Shown here: positions 57,786 through 64,000 of the stretch, piece by piece | Numbering within the stretch: the first letter of the stretch is position 1 | How the letters are laid out: every line of letters begins with the position of its first letter | Assembly (NCBI GenBank): GCA_029990205.1 | Contig: JAPEKQ010000009.1 | Span: 31,743 to 95,742, forward strand | DNA: 64,000 nucleotides | DNA from: a bacterium | Lineage (GTDB): Bacteria; Joyebacterota; Joyebacteria; Joyebacterales; Joyebacteraceae | Direction: 5' to 3' | Program-made: the position numbers and the translations under genes | The notes under the pieces: model-generated | Told to the model about the DNA's origin: nothing | What the model saw: only the letters and a program-made list of their open reading frames with translations | Database searches by the model: none

Positions 57786-58580
57786 CTAGCGGAAGTCGGC
57801 CTTGATCGTGCCCCAGCTCGTCGACTCGACCGGCGTCTGCTCCTCGAACTCAACAAGCATCGAGCCGGTGTTGTTCCCCATCGTGTCAACGGTCTCATCG
57901 AGCAGGAAGCAGTAGACCCAGCCGCCCGAGTGCGGCGTGATCGAGTACGCCTCGCCGATCTCGAGCACCTTGTAGATCGGGTGGTACGGACGACTCATGT
58001 GACGATGGAAGAGACATACGCCATCGAACACACCGCTCGGGTCACCGTTCGTAGCGGCGTCGCCGCTGACGCTCGTGCCGTAGGTCTGCTCGCCGACCAG
58101 GATCTTCTTCGCGGCGCCGAACTCCTCAAGACCGATGCAGTTGAACATCGCCTGGATCGTGATGACCTCGCGGTAGCCGCCGGGTCCCGTCACCGTGACG
58201 TACATGAACCCGCTGTTGTCGGCCGTGTCCTTCATCGACTTGTCGACGATGAACGCGAAGAAATCGGAGGCGCTCGCCGTGAAGGTGTAGGTCTCACCCT
58301 TGTTCACGACCGCCATCTTCGGATGGACCGGCGATGACCCGTCGTAGTAGTAGATGAAGACGCCATCGATCTCGGAGTCATCGTAGAAGCTGATTGTCGC
58401 ATCGCCGTCGACCGTCACCGTGTACTTGGCGCCCGGCGTCAGCGAGAGGTACGGAGCGTTCAGCGTGCGAATCGCGAGGCAGTTCTTGTACGCATCGACG
58501 GTCTGGTACTCGATCGCGACCGCGGACACGGTCAGCGCGAGCAGCACGAGAACGGTCACAGCGGCATAACTCTTCGTCAT
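57786..58580 (-). CDS. Exported protein of unknown family with WGxIKxxYR tail
   Basis: 264 aa, signal peptide MTKSYAAVTVLVLLALTVSAVA. Two beta-rich halves (YLSLTPGAKYTVTVDGDATISFYDDSEIDGVFIYYYDG; YKVLEIGEAYSITPHSGGWVYCFLLDETVDTMGNNTGSMLVEFEE) that look like jelly-roll domains. No enzyme motif. Ends QTPVESTSWGTIKADFR, the most divergent tag copy (D-F for x-Y). A clear promoter lies 61 bp upstream. Confidence 0.8.
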   Translation of the reverse strand: MTKSYAAVTVLVLLALTVSAVAIEYQTVDAYKNCLAIRTLNAPYLSLTPGAKYTVTVDGDATISFYDDSEIDGVFIYYYDGSSPVHPKMAVVNKGETYTFTASASDFFAFIVDKSMKDTADNSGFMYVTVTGPGGYREVITIQAMFNCIGLEEFGAAKKILVGEQTYGTSVSGDAATNGDPSGVFDGVCLFHRHMSRPYHPIYKVLEIGEAYSITPHSGGWVYCFLLDETVDTMGNNTGSMLVEFEEQTPVESTSWGTIKADFR

Positions 58581-58640
58581 GGGCTCTCTATCCTCCCTGT
58601 CTGAACATCGGTGAATCGATCCGTTGATTCCCTATTCTCC

Positions 58641-58669
58641 AGAATAGCACACATTTGTACCTCGGTCAA
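58641..58669 (-). promoter_or_regulatory. Promoter of gene 57786-58580 with overlapping palindrome
   Basis: Minus strand TTGACC, 17-base spacer, TATTCT. A palindrome CTATTCT-CC-AGAATAG (58632-58647) overlaps the -10 box, a possible operator. Confidence 0.7.
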
Positions 58670-58778
58670 GCAGGCTTCAGTAGCGCTCGACCGCGGCGTT
58701 CCGTGCTAGGCTCTCTGATGTCACTTGAGGTGCCACCTGCAGGGTCGCCTCGCGGATCCAGCACTCCCTGGAGGCCAT

Positions 58779-59360
58779 GTGCAACCAGTGTTCCTGATCC
58801 TCGCCGCGTACGTCCTCGGATCGATCTCGCCGGCCTACCATCTCTGCCGCATCCTCCGAGGGTGCGACCTGCGAACACTGGACAGCGGGAATCTCGGCGC
58901 GCGAAACACCGGACGCGTGCTTGGAACGTGGGCCGGCATCCTCGTGCTCGTGCTCGACGGAGCGAAGGGGTACGCGGCCGTCGCCATTGCGCAGAGCGCC
59001 GGCGCGTCGCCCTGGCTCGCGGTCGCGTGCGGAGCCGTCGCCGTCGCCGGGCACAACTGGCCCTTCTACCTCGGGTTCCGCGGCGGCCGCGGCGCCGCCA
59101 CGGTCGCGGGCGCGGGCCTTGCGCTTCTCCCGCACGAGATGGCGCTCGGGCTCGTCGCGTGCCTCATCATCCTCAGGACCATCAACAGTCTCTACATCGG
59201 CGGCCTCGTGGCGATCGCCGGTTCCACTGCGCTCGCGCTGCTCCTCGGGAAGAGCGGCGTCACCGCGTGGAGTCCGGTCCTTCTCTGCCTCCCCCTGCTG
59301 CTCCGTCACGTACCCGACATCGCACTCCACATCCGGAACCGGCAACGGCGGATTCCCTGA
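58779..59360 (+). CDS. plsY: Glycerol-3-phosphate acyltransferase, PlsY family
   Basis: 193 aa from GTG 58779 (SD GGAGG). Five membrane helices. Conserved motifs: DSGNLGARNTGRVLG (PlsY motif 1, G-S-G-N-x-G-A-x-N), GHNWPFYLGFRGGRGAAT (motif 2), and LPHEMALGL (motif 3 region, usually N-x-x-S-L-x-A). Transfers acyl from acyl-phosphate to glycerol-3-phosphate at the inner membrane. R for K in GGRG and R for T in ARN are minor departures, so a divergent paralog is possible. Confidence 0.85.
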   Translation: MQPVFLILAAYVLGSISPAYHLCRILRGCDLRTLDSGNLGARNTGRVLGTWAGILVLVLDGAKGYAAVAIAQSAGASPWLAVACGAVAVAGHNWPFYLGFRGGRGAATVAGAGLALLPHEMALGLVACLIILRTINSLYIGGLVAIAGSTALALLLGKSGVTAWSPVLLCLPLLLRHVPDIALHIRNRQRRIP

Positions 59361-59391
59361 GCTCTGGCGACACTGGCGGATACAACAAGAA

Positions 59392-59420
59392 GAGGCGGAG
59401 CCCTGAACGGGCCCCGCCTC
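59392..59420. terminator. Bidirectional terminator
   Basis: Stem GAGGCGG-GCCC / GGGC-CCGCCTC with one mismatch; between convergent plsY and 59493. Confidence 0.82.
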
Positions 59421-59492
59421 TCTGTCGGATACGGGGTCTGCTTCCCGTGCGCGGTGTGACCGCGCGCGAAAGCAGTCAGTGTCAGTCTCGCG

Positions 59493-60155
59493 CTACTTCC
59501 GGAACCGGCGCCTCGTCACAGCACCAAGCCCGATCAGACCGCTGCCGAGCAGCAGCAGCGTCGAGGGCTCCGGGACCGGCGGAGGCGTGCCGCCGCCATC
59601 GTGGACCATCACGTCATCGACGTAGCAGCCCTCGTAGTCGTTGAACATCTCGTCGACCGAGTCGAAGGTGAAGCAGATCTGCGAGTGAGCCTCGCCCGCG
59701 AGGTACGGCGTCAGATCAGCCACGAGGATATTCCACTCGCCCTGGTCGAACGTCTGGATGTCCGGTGTCAGGTAGTTCCACCCGAAGATCGGCGCGGTGC
59801 TGTAGCCGACATGGGCCACATCGAACTCCTCCGGCATGTTCTCGGTCTCGAGCCACGAAGAGAACTGGAAGTGCACCTCGGTCGCCGCGCTGAGATCCAT
59901 GACCGGCGTCATCATCCTGCCCCAGCTCCAACCGACATCGTAGCTGGGCGGTGCGCCGGTCGCCGGACGCTGGTTGTACGCGGCGGCGTAGCTGCCGCTG
60001 TACGAACGGTAGTCCGAGATGTGCCACAGCGAGTTGTACCCGTAGTGCGTCCAGTCGTCCTGGTAGTTCTCGAAGTCCTCGTGCAGGAAGTATGTCGCCT
60101 GCGCCAGCGGCGCCGCGATCATCATCGCGAGCGTAATCAGCACGATCGTCTTCAT
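59493..60155 (-). CDS. PEP-CTERM sorting-domain protein
   Basis: 220 aa from ATG 60155 (SD GGGGAGAG), signal peptide MKTIVLITLAMMIAAPLAQA. A jelly-roll MAM-like/LamG-like domain (FLHEDFENYQDDWTHYGYNSLWHISDYRSYSGSYAAAYN ... VHFQFSSWLETENMPEEFDVAHV). C-terminus is classic PEP-CTERM: P-E-P-S-T-L-L-L-L-G-S-G-L-I-G-L-G-A, then RRRFRK. Implies an exosortase (EpsH-like) elsewhere in the genome. Paralog of the next gene. Confidence 0.92.
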   Translation of the reverse strand: MKTIVLITLAMMIAAPLAQATYFLHEDFENYQDDWTHYGYNSLWHISDYRSYSGSYAAAYNQRPATGAPPSYDVGWSWGRMMTPVMDLSAATEVHFQFSSWLETENMPEEFDVAHVGYSTAPIFGWNYLTPDIQTFDQGEWNILVADLTPYLAGEAHSQICFTFDSVDEMFNDYEGCYVDDVMVHDGGGTPPPVPEPSTLLLLGSGLIGLGAVTRRRFRK

Positions 60156-60203
60156 GGTTCTCTCCCCCCGTTTTCCGAAACCTCCGACTGACACTCACCA
60201 AGT

Positions 60204-60232
60204 ATGATATCGCATACCCGCAAGGGTGTCAA
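60204..60232 (-). promoter_or_regulatory. Consensus promoter of gene 59493-60155
   Basis: Minus strand TTGACA, 17-base spacer, TATCAT. Confidence 0.8.
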
Positions 60233-60309
60233 GCCCGGATGTCGGTTTTTCTTCACGACGCGCGCCATGGCGGCCAAGCGAGCGAAACAGCCCCTCCGAG
60301 GCGCAGAAC

Positions 60310-60336
60310 GGGGCGGGTACCGGTGGTATCCGCCCC
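60310..60336 (-). terminator. Terminator of gene 60368-61021
   Basis: Stem GGGGCGG-TACC / GGTA-CCGCCCC with one mismatch, loop centred on GGT. Confidence 0.72.
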
Positions 60337-60367
60337 GCTGAATGACTTCTCGGTAACTGCGTTCGAG

Positions 60368-61021
60368 CTACGACCGCCGCCTGCGGACGACCGCCCCGAG
60401 ACCCAGCAGACCACTGCCGAGGAGCAGCAGGGTCGACGGCTCAGGAATCGGTGACTGGCAGGTCTCACCTGCAAGCTGGACGTTGTCAAGATACCAGCCT
60501 TCACCGCTGTTGAAGAGCGGGCCGATCGAATCGAAGTAGAACCCGACGCGCACATGGTCCATCCCCGCGAGCATCGACAGGTCGGCGCCCAGATGATTCC
60601 ACTGGGACTGCTCGAACGCCTGGATGTCCGGGAAGAGCGGCACCCACGGAAGAGCCTCGGCCTGGATCATCACAAGCGAGATGTCCAGCGGGACCGGGCA
60701 GTCGCCCGTGTCCAGCTACGAGTAGAAGTCCAGCTCCACCGATGTTGCGTCGGAGAGATCCAGCCACGGAGATGCCGCCAGCCCCCAGTTGAAGCCGACA
60801 TCGTAACCGTAGTCCGGGCCGCCCGTGTTGTACGCGGCGCTGTACGTGCCCTCGTACGCACGATGGTCCTCGATGTGCCAGAGCGAGCCCGACTGGCCGC
60901 CGACCTCGCCGTACGCCTCCCAACCCGGCGCACCGTTCTCAAAACCCTCATGGAGGAAGACCGTCGCTGAGGCCGTTCCCGCCAGGAGAAGCACCGCAGC
61001 CATGATCGCAAGATTCCTCAC
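60368..61021 (-). pseudogene. PEP-CTERM paralog interrupted by an in-frame amber codon
   Basis: 217 codons from GTG 61021 (SD GGAGGAGCT). Signal peptide, MAM-like domain (FLHEGFENGAPGWEAYGEVGGQSGSLWHIEDHRAYEG), and PEP-CTERM tail (PEPSTLLLLGSGLLGLGAVV-RRRR). TAG at 60718-60716 (codon 102) interrupts the frame. The paralog at 59493 has TGG (Trp) at the aligned site (F-S-S-W-L-E-T versus F-Y-S-TAG-L-D-T), so a single TGG-to-TAG change explains it. Reading frame and domain sequence are intact on both sides. Either a recent nonsense mutation, a sequencing error, or amber readthrough. No SECIS logic applies, since the codon is UAG. Confidence 0.75.
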
Positions 61022-61147
61022 AGCTCCTCCCCTCTCTCCTTCTTCACTCGTGTTGTTTTCCGACTTCGCCAATCCACCTGGACGGCGCAATAGCACCGCC
61101 CGCGCAGCCATAGACCTCTCCGCCCCCGACTGCACGTCTCGAAGGTG

Positions 61148-61176
61148 ATTCTCCCACAGTATCCGGTTCTCGTCAA
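61148..61176 (-). promoter_or_regulatory. Promoter of gene 60368-61021
   Basis: Minus strand TTGACG, 17-base spacer, GAGAAT. Confidence 0.6.
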
Positions 61177-61278
61177 GCATGAATCCACAGACGCCGACAT
61201 GCTCCGGCAAACTGATGGACCGCACGCCAGCGCGGCCCATCACTATTCATCGTTCCACTGTGTCGGCGCGGCTTCGTG

Positions 61279-62301
61279 TCATCGGAGCCTGACGAGCTTC
61301 GCGGTCGCGGTCGCACCGTCACTCCCGGTCGCGCGTGCGAAGTAGACACCCGCCGCGCACTCCTCCCCGGACACGTCGCGACCGTCCCAATGCAGCGCAT
61401 GCTCGCCCGCGTCGAGCTCGCCTGAGATGATCGTCCGGACCATCCGACCCGCCACGTCGTAGACGGCCACGTCGACGCGGTCCCTCGCGCCAAGGACGAG
61501 TGCGACTGCGGCCGCGTCGCGGAACGGGTTCGGACTCGGCGCGCGAAGCGCGAGCGTCGGCGCGAACAGACCGTCGTCGACACCGGTCTCCCCCGTCGCG
61601 AGAAAGGCGGCCTGGTAAACCTCGCGCTTCGTCGGCATGTCCGGCGACGAACTCGGGTTGCTCCCGCCCGTCCCCTGGACCCAACAGGCGACCCCCATCT
61701 CCTCGTAATCCCAGGTCGGGTCGACCGTGAACGTCCTGTTGATGTCGATGGTCTCTCCGCTGAGGATCGAGAACGCCTCTCCCGTCGCCGGCGTCATCAT
61801 GACCTTGGCGTGGTACGGGAGGTGTGACTGCCCTCCGCCGTTCGCCGGCACGTACTCATCGAGCACGGCCACCATCATGAGGACGGCCCCTGAGACATCG
61901 GCCTCCGCCGTGATGCTCGCGGTGAAGTCGCCCTCGCCGTTCTCTGTCAGTGAGATCTTGAGGGGTGATGTCTTCGCGCTGTGCGCATTGAGGTCGGCGG
62001 CCAGAGTGGCCGCGTTGCAGGGCCAGATGTCGGACAGCCCGTCTCCGCTCACCGTGGGCCACGCCGTAATGCCGTAGTAACCGGTTCGCGCCGAATTGAA
62101 CGAGTCGGCAAAGTCGTACCCGACGAGTACGAGCTCATCGGTCGTGTGGAGCTGCTGGAAGTCGTCGACCACAACTGCGGTCGCTGGGCAGGTGCCTCAC
62201 CATATGGCGGTGAAGTGCTCGTAGAGGACGGTCTTCTCGAAGCCAGACGCGGTGCATGCCAGCGCCAGCACCAGAACGAGCGTGACGGCCGAACGTGCCA
62301 T
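61279..62301 (-). CDS. Putative selenoprotein: thioredoxin-fold (Omp28-like) exported protein with U-x-x-C and FlgD-like C-terminal domain
   Basis: 340 aa if UGA at 62199-62197 is read (Sec35). ATG 62301 with SD GGGAGG; signal peptide MARSAVTLVLVLALACTASG. Residues 26-40 read L-Y-E-H-F-T-A-I-W-[UGA]-G-T-C-P, where Omp28/thioredoxin-like proteins have W-C-G-x-C-P, so selenocysteine replaces the first catalytic Cys. The cis-Pro loop follows (GITAWPTVSGDG). A beta domain lies at about 115-235, and the end is a FlgD/T9SS-like domain (PSPNPFRDAA ... VAVYDVAGRMVRTIISGELDAGEHALHWDGRD ... GVYFARA ... AKLVRLR). Probably an extracytoplasmic thiol/selenol oxidoreductase. An internal start after the UGA would lose signal and active site. 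Confidence 0.88.
62167..62182 (-). promoter_or_regulatory. Bacterial SECIS-like hairpin of gene 61279-62301
   Basis: Begins 15 bases after UGA: 6-bp stem GACCGC / GUGGUC (one G-U), loop AGUU with G at second position. Same geometry as the hairpin at 47672-47688. Confidence 0.68.
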
Positions 62302-62425
62302 GGAGAACCTCCCTCGGGTCATCTCCAGGGTCGCGCGCGCAGCACAGTCACGGATCTGGTGGAGCCTGGCTCCCGCGCCAGTGGGTCTGGCGATCCGCGC
62401 CGGTGTCTATTCGGTTGTACTGTCT

Positions 62426-62454
62426 ATTCTACCGTAATTCTGCGGGCTCGTCAA
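62426..62454 (-). promoter_or_regulatory. Promoter of selenoprotein gene 61279-62301
   Basis: Minus strand TTGACG, 17-base spacer, TAGAAT. Rest of 62302-62618 (about 317 bp between divergent genes) shows nothing further except the hflK SD. Confidence 0.65.
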
Positions 62455-62618
62455 GATTGGCCCGATCCTGCGTGCCCGCTCTGAGGGACCTCGCCCCGGG
62501 AAAGCGCTGTCGCCCGCCACGTGTCACGTTGCGACCTTGCGGTTCGGCAGACGAGGCTCTACCATGACGCCACGTCTGACGCACGGTCATCCCCTCACCT
62601 CAACAAGGAGCCGCCATC

Positions 62619-63608
62619 GTGGAATACGATGACGACATGCGGGTCTACCACAACCGCAGGATCCAGTTCCCACCGCTCAATGTGGGAGTCTGGCGCTGGA
62701 TCGCGCTCGGGATCCTCGGTCTCATCTTCATCACGACGACGTTCTACTCGGTCGCGACCGACGAGGTCGGCGTCGTCAAGCGGCTCGGCTCGTACACCCG
62801 AACGGTGCAGCCGGGTCTCCACCTCAAGCTCCCGTTCGCGCTCGAGAAGGTGCACAAGGTCCGGGTGCGGCACGTCTTCAAGGAGGAGTTCGGATTCGCG
62901 ACGGCGCGCGCCGGCGTGCGCACGACGTATCAGCGCGGCGACTTCTCGGCGGAGTCGCTCATGCTCACCGGCGATCTCAATGCGGCCGTGGTCGAGTGGA
63001 TCGTCCAGTACCAGGTGAAGGATCCGACCCTCTACCTCTTCAAGGTGCGCGGGGTCCCCGAGACGATCCGCGACGTCGCCGAGTCGGCGATGCGGCAGAT
63101 CGTCGGTGACAGGAGCGTCACCGAGGTGCTCACGGTCGGCCGCGTCGAGGTGGCCTCTGAGGTCACCCTCCACATGCAGCAGCTTCTCGACGAGTACGAG
63201 ACGGGCATCGAGATCGTGACCGTCAACCTCAAGGACGTCAATCCGCCGGACGCCGTGAAGCCCTCGTTCAATGAGGTCAACCAGGCGAAGCAGGAGCGCG
63301 AGCGGATGATCAACGAGGCCTGGTCGGAGTACAACCAGGCGATCCCGGCCGCGGAGGGCGAAGCGCAGCGCGTCATCCGCGACGCCGAGGGCTACGCGCT
63401 CGCACGGGTCAACCGGGCGCAGGGTGACGCCGAGCGATTCGTCGCGGTCTGGCGTGAGTACTCGCGCGCGAAGGACGTCACGAAGCGGAGACTCTATCTC
63501 GAGACGATGGCGGAGATCCTTCCGAACATCGACAGGAAGTTCGTCGTCGACCCCGACTTCGAGAACCTCGTGCCGCTTCTGCAGCTCGAGACGAAGGGAG
63601 GCCAGTAA
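62619..63608 (+). CDS. hflK: FtsH protease modulator HflK
   Basis: 329 aa from GTG 62619 (SD AAGGAG). One N-terminal membrane helix (WRWIALGILGLIFITTTFYSVA), then an SPFH/Band 7 domain (VGVVKRLGSYTRTVQPGLHLKLPFALEKVHKVRV ... ESAMRQIVGDRSVTEVL) and the coiled-coil (VNQAKQERERMINEAWSEYNQAIPAAEGEAQRVI). With HflC forms a membrane complex that regulates FtsH. Its TAA overlaps the ATG of hflC (TAATG). Confidence 0.95.
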   Translation: MEYDDDMRVYHNRRIQFPPLNVGVWRWIALGILGLIFITTTFYSVATDEVGVVKRLGSYTRTVQPGLHLKLPFALEKVHKVRVRHVFKEEFGFATARAGVRTTYQRGDFSAESLMLTGDLNAAVVEWIVQYQVKDPTLYLFKVRGVPETIRDVAESAMRQIVGDRSVTEVLTVGRVEVASEVTLHMQQLLDEYETGIEIVTVNLKDVNPPDAVKPSFNEVNQAKQERERMINEAWSEYNQAIPAAEGEAQRVIRDAEGYALARVNRAQGDAERFVAVWREYSRAKDVTKRRLYLETMAEILPNIDRKFVVDPDFENLVPLLQLETKGGQ

Positions 63609-64000
63609 TGACACCGGCACGCATCATGACAGCGCTGGTGGTCTTCTTCCTGGCGCTCATCGTGCTCAGCAACACGTTCTACGTCGTGGACATGACCGAG
63701 CAGATCGTCGTCACGCAGTTCGGTCGTCCCATCGGTGACCCCGTGACGGAGCCCGGCCTCAAGATCCGCGTCCCCTTCATCCAGCGAGTCAATATCTTTG
63801 AGAAGCGCGTGATGGAGTGGGATGGGAATCCGAGCCAGATCCCGACGAAGGACAAGAAGTACATCTGGGTCGACACGTTCGCTCGCTGGCGGATCACCGA
63901 CCCGCTCAAGTTCATGCAGTCGGTCTCGAACGAGATGGGTGCACACGCGCGTCTTGACGATGTCATCGCCGCCGAGCACCACGAGCGCGCGTTCGGCAGG
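63608..64000 (+). CDS. hflC: FtsH protease modulator HflC (3' end outside window)
   Basis: First 131 codons only. Starts MTPARIMTALVVFFLALIV (one membrane helix), then SPFH domain NTFYVVDMTEQIVVTQFGRPIGDPVTEPGLKIRVPFIQRVNIFEKRVMEWDG, typical of HflC. Start codon overlaps the hflK stop, so translation is coupled. Confidence 0.93.
   Translation, partial: MTPARIMTALVVFFLALIVLSNTFYVVDMTEQIVVTQFGRPIGDPVTEPGLKIRVPFIQRVNIFEKRVMEWDGNPSQIPTKDKKYIWVDTFARWRITDPLKFMQSVSNEMGAHARLDDVIAAEHHERAFGR

Noticed and set aside
59493..61021. Treating the TAG in the PEP-CTERM paralog as pyrrolysine
   Set aside because: The aligned paralog residue is Trp, the change is a single base, and no Pyl genes or context are visible.
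47514..62301. UGA read as tryptophan genome-wide (alternative genetic code)
   Set aside because: TGA is the normal stop of many genes here (serA, plsY, the thioesterase, the M3 peptidase, the 22560 lipoprotein) and Trp is encoded by TGG throughout. In the 61279 gene the UGA sits at a Cys, not Trp, position.
1..64000. Mobile elements, prophage, integrases or toxin-antitoxin pairs
   Set aside because: No transposase, integrase, terminal repeats or toxin-like gene seen; composition is even across the window.

Overview
The window is high-GC (roughly mid-60s percent by eye), gene-dense DNA from a Gram-negative bacterium. No phage, transposon or CRISPR was seen. The mix of PorV/OmpP1-like barrels, FlgD/T9SS-like C-terminal beta-domains, PEP-CTERM proteins, a TonB-dependent receptor, many lipoproteins and many secreted beta-sandwich proteins of unknown family fits an uncultured lineage of the Fibrobacteres-Chlorobi-Bacteroidetes superphylum (Eisenbacteria/Krumholzibacteria/Latescibacteria type). 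That placement is inference. TGA is a normal stop codon here (serA, PlsY, the hotdog thioesterase, the M3 peptidase).

Layout. 1-6.8 kb: secreted cysteine-rich beta-sandwich and starch-binding-like proteins, and an ECF sigma/anti-sigma pair. 7.1-13.2 kb: tRNA-Thr, tRNA-Phe, galE, trpB2, serA, murJ (minus strand). 13.3-20.9 kb: plus-strand operon of an outer-membrane barrel, a 1704-aa surface protein built of carboxypeptidase-regulatory-like repeats, and a PorV-like barrel, behind a sigma-54-like promoter. 21-26 kb: XRE-cupin regulator, small barrel, lipoproteins, transglutaminase. 26.2-30.3 kb: sigma-like regulator and a three-gene operon containing a ParA-CBM48 fusion, a second ParA-like ATPase and an unknown protein. 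30.3-38.1 kb: PmbA/TldD protease pair, GH13 amylase, then an oxidative-stress cluster (NAD(P)H:rubredoxin oxidoreductase-like flavoprotein, rubredoxin, rubrerythrin, ferritin-like). 39-47.5 kb: DUF4340-like lipoprotein, SSS symporter, a response regulator lacking its phospho-acceptor, M3 peptidase, nucleotidyltransferase, mnmA, OMP. 47.5-62.3 kb: accessory exported proteins, including three putative selenoproteins, an ECF-S/TonB-receptor fusion, a gingipain-like peptidase and a PEP-CTERM pair. 62.6-64 kb: hflK and partial hflC.

Two things stand out. First, three extracytoplasmic genes (47514-48092, 48150-48704, 61279-62301) carry an in-frame TGA followed at near-constant distance by a strong hairpin with G early in its loop, as in bacterial SECIS elements. 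One places selenocysteine in the first position of a thioredoxin-type CxxC. The other two place it in a CBM6-like domain, which I do not recognise as a described selenoprotein family. Second, seven otherwise unrelated exported proteins end in the same short tag, [ST]-W-G-x-I-K-x-x-[YF]-R-stop, which looks like an undescribed C-terminal sorting or anchoring signal. It coexists with FlgD/T9SS-like C-terminal domains and PEP-CTERM tails, so at least three C-terminal address systems appear to operate.
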